DNA of 53,520 bases from Chromatiales bacterium. GTDB lineage: Bacteria; Pseudomonadota; Gammaproteobacteria; Chromatiales; Chromatiaceae. The stretch spans positions 1 to 53,520 of the forward strand of contig JANQLO010000055.1 in assembly GCA_028280505.1 (NCBI GenBank), given 5' to 3'. Of the stretch, positions 8,758 to 17,591 are shown piece by piece. The notes below the pieces were generated by a model. The model ran no database searches and was not told the origin of the DNA. It saw nothing but the letters and a program-made list of their open reading frames with translations. Each line of letters begins with the position of its first letter. The first letter of the stretch is position 1. The position numbers and the translations under genes were made by a program.

Positions 8758-8934
8758 CTACAATCCGACTAACTCTGCGATCGCTTTATCTGCCTCATCC
8801 TCCGGGGTGACGTTGCGATTTCCGAGCTTCTTCGGCTTGGGAAGCTTCCCGTCGCGACGCAGGTGCCAGATCGTCATCTCTGAGCAGCCGCCGAGTTTCT
8901 GCCGGAGCTGCTTGTCGGTTATCAGTCGGAACAT
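8758..8934 (-). CDS. Small AlpA/MerR-type DNA-binding protein
   Basis: This 58-residue protein opens MFRLITDKQLRQKLGGCSEM and then TIWHLRRDGKLPKPKKLGNR. That is the helix-turn-helix plus wing pattern of AlpA-type excisionases and small MerR-superfamily regulators, including the typical short GKLPKP turn. AGGAG lies 7 bases before ATG 8934, and the frame ends at TAG 8758. AlpA-type proteins control excision or integrase genes of islands and prophages. Its place 220 bp from the candidate attachment repeat at 9154 fits that job, although no integrase is seen in the window. The usual tryptophan or arginine following the wing is absent, so a plain regulator is possible. Confidence 0.6.
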   Translation of the reverse strand: MFRLITDKQLRQKLGGCSEMTIWHLRRDGKLPKPKKLGNRNVTPEDEADKAIAELVGL

Positions 8935-9153
8935 CCGCCATCTCCTGCTATATCAGGTGCTAACGGTTTGTGATCCTACCGGTGGCGCTGGAAAGCGCCC
9001 CGGAAAACCAATTCATCGGGCGTCGTGGGTCTCAAATTGTGGATCTCTTGAGAAAAATCGACAGTGAATGTGAAGTGATCTGCCGGTCACTGGGTCTCCG
9101 TCGATGCCTTTGCAACGGAATCGAGGTAGTCCGCCCAGCATTGCATCATCCGC

Positions 9154-9196
9154 TGAGTTTTCAGAGGCCTGAAACTCGATGTTGGTGGAGGCGGCG
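9154..9196. repeat. Candidate attachment site, copy of the ssrA 3' region
   Basis: These 43 bases match 22351-22394 in the same orientation. Both start TGAGTTTTCA, run through an AGGCC-centred inverted repeat and end in TGGTGGAGGCGGCG, which is the reverse complement of the tmRNA 3' terminus including CCA. This copy is imperfect (the central palindrome differs), and the match fades after AATC at about 9202. Such a repeat is expected at the far end of an island integrated in the 3' end of ssrA. The surrounding 8935-9307 stretch has no supported gene. Confidence 0.65.
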
Positions 9197-9307
9197 ACAA
9201 TCACATCGCCTTATGAATCAATACGTTGCGCTGCTAAATGCCAAAAATGCCCCCATAGATACTTCCAGATGACTTCGCCTGGCTTTTTGGCTAGATTCCG
9301 GCGGATT

Positions 9308-10654
9308 TTAACGCTCTTCAGGCGCTCGCCATGCGCTGAATCGCTCCAGCGCATCAGTGCTGCCGATCAGGGCGCGCGCCCGTCGAAGTCGCTCTATTGT
9401 GCGCTCCCGTTGCTCGTCAGGTAAATCCTGCGCGCGGCGTTCGGCGTCCGTGAAGAACTCCTCGAGTCGCTTGGCTTCCGCCCAGGCATCGATGACCTGG
9501 AGCAGGTCCTCTTTGCTGTCCTTCAACGCCTTCGCGGCCTGCCGCGCCTCCTCTTCGCGACGCCAGCGCTCATACTCAGCTTCCCGGCGTTTTCGTTCGA
9601 TCTCCGCCTGGCGCTCCCCCTCCTCGACGAGCCGCGCGATTTCGACCGTGGCCTTCTCCAGCTCCCGAACAATGGATGGGATCCTGCCGGACAGCTCCCG
9701 GGACGGTGTCTCTCGCCATTGCTGGGTCCAATCTGCCCGCGGGTACGGCGAGTAAGCCTGGAGACAGAGGCGCCCGGTCGGGAAGTCGTGGGTGCTCGTC
9801 CAGCCATAGTCGTGAACGTATCGGCCACGGCGCTTGGGCACGTAGTCGGGCAGCCGAACGTACTCGCCGTTCACATACCGGGCCTCGGCGGCCTCTGACA
9901 TCTCGATGACGGTGAGGCCGATTGCCACGGTGCCGATGTAGACCACCGTGCAGCGCATCGGTGATCACAGATTGTTATGGTGGTGACCTTTCCCAGGGTT
10001 CTCCCGCTCGTCGACATCCGCGCGATGGAATCGCTCCGAATTTGGCGCGATGACCACGCGATGGTCCCTGGCCTCGAAGGCCAGGAAAAGTTCGTTCGCA
10101 AAGGCGATAGCCTTGTCCAACCCGGTCTGGGTGACGGCCAGGTCGACGAGCAGTTTCTTGGTCGGCTTGAGGTATTTGCCGTGCCAGGAGAGACGACCTG
10201 CCTCGAAGAGCGGCTTGGCTCCGCTGACCAGTGGATGCCGATCCGGAAGCTGCCGCTTTACCGTGCGCTTCCCTCGTGGCCGCTGGTCGGGTGGCTTCGG
10301 GAGGGATCGGGCCCGCTTCGGCAAGGCTCCGTCCCGCGTCCACTCGAGCGGGTCGCCCGGACGCGGTTCGGGGAGCGGCGGTTGCTTCGGCGCTTTGCCG
10401 ACCGCCAGCTTCGCCCAATAGCCGCGCTCCGGCCGGGGTACGTTGAGCAGCGTGCAGACGCGGGCCATGTAGCTGGACGAGACGCCGAACCGGGCCGCCA
10501 CCCGGAGCATGGGCTCGGACCAGACCATCTCGTATAGCGCTTCTCGACTGACCGGGCCCTCGCTGCTGTCGGTCAGCGACGCCGGTACCTGCGTTGTATC
10601 TTGTTCCTCTATCACGATGCTCGACTGACCCCAGATCCGCCCGCCAGCGCTCAT
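9308..10654 (-). pseudogene. Unknown gene interrupted by an in-frame TGA
   Basis: Two long frames (10654 to 9965 and 9958 to 9308) are in the same phase and separated only by TGA at 9965-9967, where the text reads HHHNNL-stop-SPMRCTVVYIG. The simplest reading is one protein of about 448 residues with a nonsense change, possibly Trp to stop. The N-terminal part carries a helix-turn-helix-like segment (REALYEMVWSEPMLRVAARF, then GVSSSYMARVC). The C-terminal part is a long charged coiled coil (about residues 330-420, rich in ERKRREAEYERWRREEEA). A DNA-associated role is a guess. It is divergent from the AbiE pair and shares a 74-bp intergenic region with it. ATG 10654 is a weak start choice; GTG 10615 and TTG 10687 are alternatives. 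Confidence 0.65.
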
Positions 10655-10679
10655 TGAGGTGGCGCGCCGCGCGGATAGA

Positions 10680-10728
10680 TGATACAAATCCTCGGTATCT
10701 AGGGTCTACACATCGAGTATTTGTATCA
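10680..10728. promoter_or_regulatory. Palindromic operator of the AbiE operon
   Basis: TGATACAAATCCTCG (10680-10694) and CGAGTATTTGTATCA (10714-10728) are inverted repeats matching at 14 of 15 positions with a 19-base spacer. The right arm touches the ATG of abiEi. AbiEi-type antitoxins are known to bind inverted repeats in their own promoter and repress it cooperatively, so this is the expected operator. It could also govern the divergent interrupted gene. Confidence 0.7.
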
Positions 10729-11346
10729 ATGGCAAAGCCCCGAACGCAGCGTGAGCTCGCCCAAACCCTGCTGAAGAAGCAGGGAATCATGCGCCTGCTC
10801 GAGCTGCGCGAGGCCGGCGTGACCGCGGCGACAATGAGTCGTATGGAGCGGGCCGGCGAAGTCATCCGCCTGTCGCGGGGCGTCTATCAGCTGCCAGATG
10901 CCGACCTGGACCCCAATCACAGCCTGGCGGAGGCCGCGAAGCGGGTGCCCAAGGGCATCGTGTGTCTCGTCTCGGCTCTGGCATTCCTTGGCCTGACCGA
11001 CCAGCTACCTCCGAAAGTCTGGATGGCGATCGGACCCAAGGACTGGGCGCCGCAGCGCAGCGGTACGGGCATCCGTATTGTGCGTTTCACAGACAGCCTG
11101 CTGAGGGAAGGCATCGAGACGCACGTGATCGAAGGCGTGTCGGTGAAAGTCTTCGGCGTGGCCAAGACGGTGGCAGATTGCTTCCGACATCGCGGGAAAG
11201 TGGGCCAGTCTGTCGCGATCGAGGGGCTCCAGGAGGCGCTGAGGCAACGCAAGGCGACTCCGGCGGAAATTGCTCGTCAAGCCGAGAAGGGCGGGGTGTC
11301 CACAGTCGTGCGGCCGTATCTCGAGGCACTGACTGCCAATGCCTAG
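10729..11346 (+). CDS. abiEi: AbiEi-type antitoxin (type IV)
   Basis: This 205-residue protein has an N-terminal winged helix-turn-helix (TLLKKQGIMRLLELREAGVT, then AATMSRMERAGEVIRLSRGVYQL, residues about 10-52). It is followed by the AbiEi antitoxin domain (LAEAAKRVPKGIVCLVSALA onward, with VFGVAKTVADCFRHRGKVG near 142-160). In the AbiE abortive-infection system this protein counteracts the nucleotidyltransferase toxin and represses its own operon. ATG 10729 is chosen because the family N-terminus starts there and it abuts the operator; no good ribosome site is seen, so the transcript may be leaderless. It overlaps the next gene by 8 bases, indicating coupled translation. Confidence 0.9.
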   Translation: MAKPRTQRELAQTLLKKQGIMRLLELREAGVTAATMSRMERAGEVIRLSRGVYQLPDADLDPNHSLAEAAKRVPKGIVCLVSALAFLGLTDQLPPKVWMAIGPKDWAPQRSGTGIRIVRFTDSLLREGIETHVIEGVSVKVFGVAKTVADCFRHRGKVGQSVAIEGLQEALRQRKATPAEIARQAEKGGVSTVVRPYLEALTANA

Positions 11347-12214
11347 GGAGATCAGAAACGTCGGCGCCTCCGTGCGGGCACGTCTGCAGAATCTCTCCCG
11401 AGAAACGGGACAGAGTTTCGAGCTGATATTCACCCGCTATGCGTTGGAACGCCTGCTTTACCGTCTCAGCACGTCGGCCTTCTCGGACCGATTCGTGCTC
11501 AAGGGCGCGATGCTGCTGACGAGCTGGTTTGCGGACCCACACCGGGCTACTCGTGATCTCGACCTGTTGGGGTTCGGCGATCCAAGCCCGGAGGCGATGG
11601 TCGCAGCATTCAAGGAGATTCTCGCGATAGACGTCGAGGATGGTGTCGAATTCGATTCGAACGCGGTACGTGTCGACCAGATCCGGGAGGAACTCGAGTA
11701 CGGCGGACTGCGGCTGCGCACGACCGCATCGATCAGTGGTGCCCGTATCGCTGTAACAGTCGACGTCGCATTCGGAGACGCGTTGGAGCCGGGTGCCGAG
11801 GTCATCGACTACCCGTGCATGCTGGACCTTCCCGCACCTCGCCTGCGCGCGTATGCCCGCGAAACGGTGATTGCCGAGAAATTCCAGGCCATGGTGGCGC
11901 TTGGGCGCGCGAACAGCCGGATGAAGGACTTCTATGACATTTGGCTCCTCAGCCAGTCGTTTCCGTTCGACGACGACCGGCTCGCCCGCGCAATCGCCGC
12001 GACCTTCGAACGGCGCGAGACCGAGATCCCGGCCGACCTGCCTGATGCTCTTACCGCGGCCTTCGCCGAGGATGAGCAGAAGCAGCGTCAGTGGAATGCT
12101 TTTCTGGAGAACGTCGCGCTTCGTCCTGGCAGCCTGGGCGATGTGGTCGCGATTATTGCTGAATTCATCATGCCGCACGCAATTGCATCAGCGAAGATGG
12201 GCAAAGGCCACTGA
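11339..12214 (+). CDS. abiEii: AbiEii-type nucleotidyltransferase toxin
   Basis: This 291-residue protein is the toxin partner of AbiEi. The nucleotidyltransferase core is visible as FVLKGAMLLTSWF followed by RATRDLDLLGFG (catalytic DLD near residues 71-75). The downstream lysine motif is in RETVIAEKFQAMVALGRANS, followed by RMKDFYDIWLL (residues about 175-205), the conserved AbiEii signature. MenT-type relatives transfer nucleotides to tRNA 3' ends; that activity here is inferred. All motifs look intact. The gene starts inside the antitoxin gene (ATG 11339) and ends 40 bp before the STAND gene, which may be read from the same promoter. Confidence 0.92.
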   Translation: MPREIRNVGASVRARLQNLSRETGQSFELIFTRYALERLLYRLSTSAFSDRFVLKGAMLLTSWFADPHRATRDLDLLGFGDPSPEAMVAAFKEILAIDVEDGVEFDSNAVRVDQIREELEYGGLRLRTTASISGARIAVTVDVAFGDALEPGAEVIDYPCMLDLPAPRLRAYARETVIAEKFQAMVALGRANSRMKDFYDIWLLSQSFPFDDDRLARAIAATFERRETEIPADLPDALTAAFAEDEQKQRQWNAFLENVALRPGSLGDVVAIIAEFIMPHAIASAKMGKGH

Positions 12215-12254
12215 TGGAGCGAACAGATTTTCACTGACGATATCGGAGACTTGA

Positions 12255-15200
12255 TTGGTTCCACCTAGGAAAACATCGAAGGCGACCCGGTCAACCGACC
12301 AGGGGAACCGTGATCCTGCGACCCTGCGGTCGACGAGCGGTGCCGGTTTCGAGTTCGAGGACCTAATTGCTGCGTGGCAACTGGTGAAGGCCCTCTCCGG
12401 CGAGCAAGTGCCCGGGGTCGGAGGTGTCGGGGCGCAGCTCCAAGCGCAGGTCTCAACCCTCGGCTGGCGTGTCGATGATCTGCTGGTGACTAGCGAAGCC
12501 GAAGGAGGGCCGCGCCGGCTTGCCATCTCCGCAAAGGGCAATCAACAAGTCAGCGCTTCCAGCCTGCCGTCCGACTTCGTGACACGGGCTTGGGAGCAGT
12601 GGCGTGACCCACACGGGCCGTTCAATTCCGCCGTCGATGGGTTGGCGCTGGTGACGCGCGGGACGCTCCCGGCGTTTCAGGCGACCTGGGTAGAGGTGAA
12701 GAACGCGTGCAGCGGATCCGACGCCGCGCTCGTGATGGGCCGCATTCGGAGCAACTCCAAGCAGTCGCGCGTCTTCGATAGCGTCATGAATCCGGGCGAT
12801 GGCGCAAGCGAGGGTGAAACGATCGAACTCATACGCCGGCTCCATGTGCTTCCAGTGGACCTGCAGTTCGAGCCTTCCGAGACCGCAAACCAGTCAATCG
12901 CCTCGTGCCGGCGCCTACTGGAGTCTGGTGCCATCAGCGAGGCCGAAGCTCTTTGGCAGGAGCTCCTGAAGGTAGCAGCCGACGTGCGGTTGCGGAAGGG
13001 AACCATCACGATTCCGGATCTCTGGTCCCGTCTGCGGGGCCAATTCGGGCTTCGCCAGCAACCAGATTTCGAGCGAGATTGGGAGTCGCTCTCCAACATC
13101 ACGTCGGACCACAAGGCTCGCATAGAGACGGAACTGCCTTCGGGCTATGCCGTCCCGCGAACCGCGGAGAAAGAATCGTTCCGGACCGCCGTCGCGGACC
13201 ACGACGTGATTGTGGTGTTCGGCGAGTCAGGCTGCGGAAAGTCGGCCTTAGTGAAGTCCGTGTTGAACAACGAGTTCCCATCTTGGACCCAGGTGTGGTT
13301 CGGTCCTGAAGAGCTCGAGAAAGCGTTGAGCGGAGCGCGGCGGGGAAGCCTGTCGCTCCAGCACGAGCTGTCGCGGGTCCTTAATGCAGCGGCTACACGG
13401 AACAACGTCCTCATCATCGACTCGGCGGAGCGCATTGCAGCGACCGAGTTCGGGGTCATTCGTCAGCTACTCGATGCCATTCTCACGGCTTCAGCTCAGG
13501 CCGAGGCAGCGTGGCGTGTAGTCATCGTGACTCAGATCCATGCATGGGTCGAAGGCGAAGCGATGATGCTCGGTGGGCGAAGGGCCAAGCTCGTCGAGTT
13601 AGGACAACTCACCAGCGGCGATGTGAAACTGGCGCTTTTGCCTTCGCCGGCCCTGGGCTGGCTGGTCGGCCATGACGACACCATCGCGGCGCTGACGAAT
13701 CTCCGGACCTTGGGTTGGGTCATCAGGGCGGGCTCTGCGATGGGCTCGAATGCCAGCGGACTCGCGTCGCACACCGCCATCGCGGATAGGCTGTGGAAGT
13801 ACTGGACCCAGGACCGATCCGACGTTCAGGGGCTCATGATGCGCCTTGCGCAGCGCGATGCATCCTTCGAGCGCAGCTTTGCGCTGACCAACCTGGATCC
13901 TGCCGATGCTGCGACCTTCGACAAGAGGCCGCCAGAATTTCCGTTGAGGAAGAACGATCGGACGAATCGGGTGGAGTTCGAACACGATCTCGCCGCGGAT
14001 TGGGCGCGCTTTCAGTATCTGAAGCAGGTTTGGACAGACACGCAGCAATGGGCAACGCTTGCCGGGAATCCGCTCTGGACGAACGCGCTGCGGATGCTGG
14101 GTCAGTTCCTCCTGCGGCAGTCCGACGATGGCGGGACAGCGTGGGACACAGCCTTCGATGCGGCCGTCTCCGCGAAGAACGAGCTATCAGGCGACATCCT
14201 GCTCGACGCACTTTGTCTCGACCCGGAAGCCGAGCGCTTCCTGACTGACCGACTCGAGTTGCTGCTCGCGGATCACGCCAAGGTCTTAACGCGGCTGCTC
14301 CAGCGTTTCCACCACATCGCGACGGTTCCGACTGGCGGCACGATGGCGCCAACCTCCGTCCTCGGGCTCTACCTGGATGCTCAAATCCGCTCCATTGTCT
14401 TTGGCCGGTGGCCACCGCTCCTACGTTTCCTCATCGCGCAGCGCGAGCAACTGCACGGGCTTGTCTCGCCCGCCCTGGCGATGGTCATCGAAACCTGGCT
14501 CACGAAGACGCCGCGAAAGCTGAGTAACAGAGCGCCGCTGCCGTTCCGGCGCGAGATGGCCGAGATGGCACTCGCCATGGCCCGGACTGTGCAGGTCGAG
14601 AAAGGCCATGGCGTCATGTACGTGACCCGGGAGTACTCGCTGTACACAGCCCCTCTGGCTGGCGCTGCAGATCTCCCGGAAGAAGTCGGCAACTGGGCGT
14701 TGGAGTTGGCTGGGCGACGCAAGGTCGACGCGGATGTCGAGCGGCGGATAGCCGAGGTCAGGCGAGAGCAAGCCTTGGCGCACGCCAAGCGTTTGGAGAC
14801 GGACCCGGAGTACAAGAAGCGGCATGAGCAGCGGCGGCAAATGCCGATCTCGATCGGCTCGTTCCGTGAGCGCCTACCGCCCTGGCCTCTCGGGGCAAGC
14901 CACAGGGTCGACATGGACTTCCGGAAAGCATGCTTCAAGCAGAATGGCATTCAGCCGTTGATGCGTGCTAAGCCAGAGTTGGCAGCGGAAATTCTGCTTG
15001 CGCTCATCATCGAGGACCAGCCGGAACGGGAATATGAGTCCGCCCGCCTTGAGGTGAACCTGGGCCTCGACTTCCCGGAAGACGCTTACCCAACCGCCTT
15101 CTGGAAGAGTCCGTTCTCTCTTTTCCTGCAAATCGCGCCCGATGTTGCCCTTGGTGCGCTCATAGCACTAGTGAACTTCTCGACGGAACGATGGATCGCC

Positions 15201-17519
15201 GAGGTGGTGGGCAGCGAGGGTGAGCCGCCGGGCGTGACACTGCAGTTCGAAGATGGGTCGAACAAGACCTTCCCAGGCTGGGGACATGTGTTCAACTGGC
15301 CACAGTCCAACTCGATGCACAACGGAAATCTCTTCTGCGCGCTTGACGCGCTTGAGCGATGGCTGACGTTCAAACTCGATGCCGGCGAGGACATAACCAT
15401 GTTCGTCGAGCGGCTGCTGCGCGAGGGAAGTTCCGCAGCACTCGTAAGTGTCCTCGTCAACGTGGCCAAGTATCGGCCGTCACTGCTCACCGGCTCGCTC
15501 GGCCCGCTTCTGACGTTTCCGAACCTGTTCTATTGGGACAGCGTCCGTGTCGAGCAGATCGGCTACAACTTCATCGGTTGGAGCTGGCTTCAGGGCGGTG
15601 AGGTGATGTTCGACTTTGCCCGCAATTGGGTGCTCGCCCCCCATCGCCAGAAGAAGTTCTTGGATGTCGTGGTCGAACTTCTGCTTGCCGACGACGACGT
15701 CGCCGGGCGTCTTCAAGCGCTGGTGCCGATATGGACGTTGCCTGAAGACCCGAAGGAAGCGCTTGAGTTTAAGCTGATTTATGCTGCCCTTGACCGTGCG
15801 AATTATCGGACGGTGACGGATCCCGAGACCGGGGCAGAGGTCAAGCGCTTTGAATGTCCCGGTGAACTGAGCTTTGAGGTCCAGTCGTGGCAAAGCGAGA
15901 AGGCGCAGCCGCTCACGTACCTTCTCATGCCGGACCGCTGCGAGCGGCGCCTTCAAGCCGGGCAGGCGCTGACCGAAGAAGAGGCGGTGTATCTGTACGA
16001 CCTAATCAAGACCTGCGAGGCCGGCACGGAAGACGATGAGGCCGGTAAATCCAAGTGCAGGCTCGCGGCAGCAGCCACGTTGGTCGTCCTAGGCGAGGCG
16101 TGGTTGGCGAAGACCCCCGAGGCGCAGACCCACTCCCTTGCAGTTGTCCGTGCCGCGCTTTCCGGGATCCCATCGACGAGTGGCGAGATTCGCAACCAGC
16201 GCATGGGGAGCATGCGCGACGAACTGAAGTTCGCTGCTCACGCCGTGATGCACCTGTGGTTGTCCGGTGACGCCGGCCCTGAATGGGAGGCCGATGTCCT
16301 TCGCCTCCTGACGAGCGGCGATATGCGCGCTTTGGGGGCGGTGGTCGGGATTGCCCACGCCAACCGGGACCGGTTAGGGCCCACGTGGTGGCGGCTTCTG
16401 CAGGCCGGGGTCCTGTGGTCCGGCCTGATCCTCCTCGCGCCCCATCACGGAGACGAAGAAGACACTGAACGTGGGTGGATCAACTGGCTCGCGCGGCTGC
16501 GGCGCTTTCCGTTGCGGGGCAAGGACGCGAACGCCGACAGTTTCGACTTCAAACGGATCGCGGCCGGCTGTGGCCGGCTGGAGTTCTACAGGAAGATGCG
16601 TCTCTACACGTCCGGTGAGAGGACCTGGCGCGGAAAGCCGGAGCGCCGACCGGGCGTGTCGCTTGACGGGCATGTCCTCGAAGTAGTGTTCGGTTGGCTC
16701 ATCCACGGCGCCGGAACGGGCGACCGGTCGTTGGACACGCGCCTTGCTCTCCGCATCTGGGACTACGACGCTTCGCGCGCGAAGGCCCGGGCCAAGACGG
16801 ATAAGAGCGGCGAGTACGACCTGCCGACGCAGAACTTGGGCTACGATGCCCTCCTGAAGGTCGCCGCCTTGTCGCTCGCCGCGCCCGAAAATGAGGCCCG
16901 GGCTGTTTGGGAGCCTGTTCTCGCGCACGGGCCGGCTGCGCATGTCGCGCTGCAGCACTTTATCCAGGGTCTCTATCTACGGCTCAGGGAACTTGATGAC
17001 CCCGCAGCATTTGAGCCCGTCTGGCGAGCGGTCGCAGAGTACGGGCTGGCGGCCGATTGGTCGAAGCCGGGCCTATGGTTTTACGGCGAGCGGCTGATCT
17101 GCGACCTGCTCGGGTTCGGGAACGAAGATGCCCTCGCGCGGCTAGCGCCGGGTAGTGCTCTCCGGATGAGGGATGTCTACGAGCTGTGGGCGCAAGTGCA
17201 TCTGGCTCGTGATGAAGAGTGCGTGACCCGTTTCTCGCACTTTCTCACGACGACCTTCGGTGGACCGCTTCGTCTGGACGGCCTTCGTTGGATCGCCGCA
17301 ATGCTGAAGGCGGAGAACCCGTCCAATCACTGGTATCGCGAGGGCACAGGTAACGCTCTGGTCGAACTCGTGGCGGCGGCCTTGAGTTCGGACGCCCAGG
17401 CGCTGTCCAAAGATGCCGAGGCGCGGCAAGCGCTGGTCGAGGTCGCGGCGGCGCTGGCCGCCAAGAACATACCCGCCGCCCTTGCCCTGCAGGAGCGCAT
17501 CAAGCTCCTGCGACGTTGA
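12255..17519 (+). CDS. Avs-like STAND NTPase with N-terminal Cap4-like nuclease
   Basis: This large protein has 1754 residues. Residues about 28-135 resemble the Cap4-type PD-(D/E)XK nuclease domain: GAGFEFEDLIAAWQLVKALS, then GWRVDDLLV (acidic metal ligand near 72), RLAISAKGNQQV (catalytic lysine near 94) and FVTRAWEQW. A P-loop follows, with Walker A FGESGCGKSALVKS near 322-335 and Walker B NVLIIDSAER near 388. The rest (about 500-1754) is helical and probably repeat-built, as expected for a sensor. This layout fits STAND anti-phage proteins in which the C-terminal sensor binds a phage protein and the nuclease then destroys DNA. The start is TTG 12255 with a weak CGGAGA site. No adjacent partner is obvious. 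Assignment to a particular Avs type is not possible from reading alone. Confidence 0.72.
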   Translation: MVPPRKTSKATRSTDQGNRDPATLRSTSGAGFEFEDLIAAWQLVKALSGEQVPGVGGVGAQLQAQVSTLGWRVDDLLVTSEAEGGPRRLAISAKGNQQVSASSLPSDFVTRAWEQWRDPHGPFNSAVDGLALVTRGTLPAFQATWVEVKNACSGSDAALVMGRIRSNSKQSRVFDSVMNPGDGASEGETIELIRRLHVLPVDLQFEPSETANQSIASCRRLLESGAISEAEALWQELLKVAADVRLRKGTITIPDLWSRLRGQFGLRQQPDFERDWESLSNITSDHKARIETELPSGYAVPRTAEKESFRTAVADHDVIVVFGESGCGKSALVKSVLNNEFPSWTQVWFGPEELEKALSGARRGSLSLQHELSRVLNAAATRNNVLIIDSAERIAATEFGVIRQLLDAILTASAQAEAAWRVVIVTQIHAWVEGEAMMLGGRRAKLVELGQLTSGDVKLALLPSPALGWLVGHDDTIAALTNLRTLGWVIRAGSAMGSNASGLASHTAIADRLWKYWTQDRSDVQGLMMRLAQRDASFERSFALTNLDPADAATFDKRPPEFPLRKNDRTNRVEFEHDLAADWARFQYLKQVWTDTQQWATLAGNPLWTNALRMLGQFLLRQSDDGGTAWDTAFDAAVSAKNELSGDILLDALCLDPEAERFLTDRLELLLADHAKVLTRLLQRFHHIATVPTGGTMAPTSVLGLYLDAQIRSIVFGRWPPLLRFLIAQREQLHGLVSPALAMVIETWLTKTPRKLSNRAPLPFRREMAEMALAMARTVQVEKGHGVMYVTREYSLYTAPLAGAADLPEEVGNWALELAGRRKVDADVERRIAEVRREQALAHAKRLETDPEYKKRHEQRRQMPISIGSFRERLPPWPLGASHRVDMDFRKACFKQNGIQPLMRAKPELAAEILLALIIEDQPEREYESARLEVNLGLDFPEDAYPTAFWKSPFSLFLQIAPDVALGALIALVNFSTERWIAEVVGSEGEPPGVTLQFEDGSNKTFPGWGHVFNWPQSNSMHNGNLFCALDALERWLTFKLDAGEDITMFVERLLREGSSAALVSVLVNVAKYRPSLLTGSLGPLLTFPNLFYWDSVRVEQIGYNFIGWSWLQGGEVMFDFARNWVLAPHRQKKFLDVVVELLLADDDVAGRLQALVPIWTLPEDPKEALEFKLIYAALDRANYRTVTDPETGAEVKRFECPGELSFEVQSWQSEKAQPLTYLLMPDRCERRLQAGQALTEEEAVYLYDLIKTCEAGTEDDEAGKSKCRLAAAATLVVLGEAWLAKTPEAQTHSLAVVRAALSGIPSTSGEIRNQRMGSMRDELKFAAHAVMHLWLSGDAGPEWEADVLRLLTSGDMRALGAVVGIAHANRDRLGPTWWRLLQAGVLWSGLILLAPHHGDEEDTERGWINWLARLRRFPLRGKDANADSFDFKRIAAGCGRLEFYRKMRLYTSGERTWRGKPERRPGVSLDGHVLEVVFGWLIHGAGTGDRSLDTRLALRIWDYDASRAKARAKTDKSGEYDLPTQNLGYDALLKVAALSLAAPENEARAVWEPVLAHGPAAHVALQHFIQGLYLRLRELDDPAAFEPVWRAVAEYGLAADWSKPGLWFYGERLICDLLGFGNEDALARLAPGSALRMRDVYELWAQVHLARDEECVTRFSHFLTTTFGGPLRLDGLRWIAAMLKAENPSNHWYREGTGNALVELVAAALSSDAQALSKDAEARQALVEVAAALAAKNIPAALALQERIKLLRR

Positions 17520-17591
17520 GCGTCAACCATCTTGGCCGCCCGCCGTGCATCGAATCGCTGTAACGAGTCGGGGCAAGCAGACAAAGGCAGG

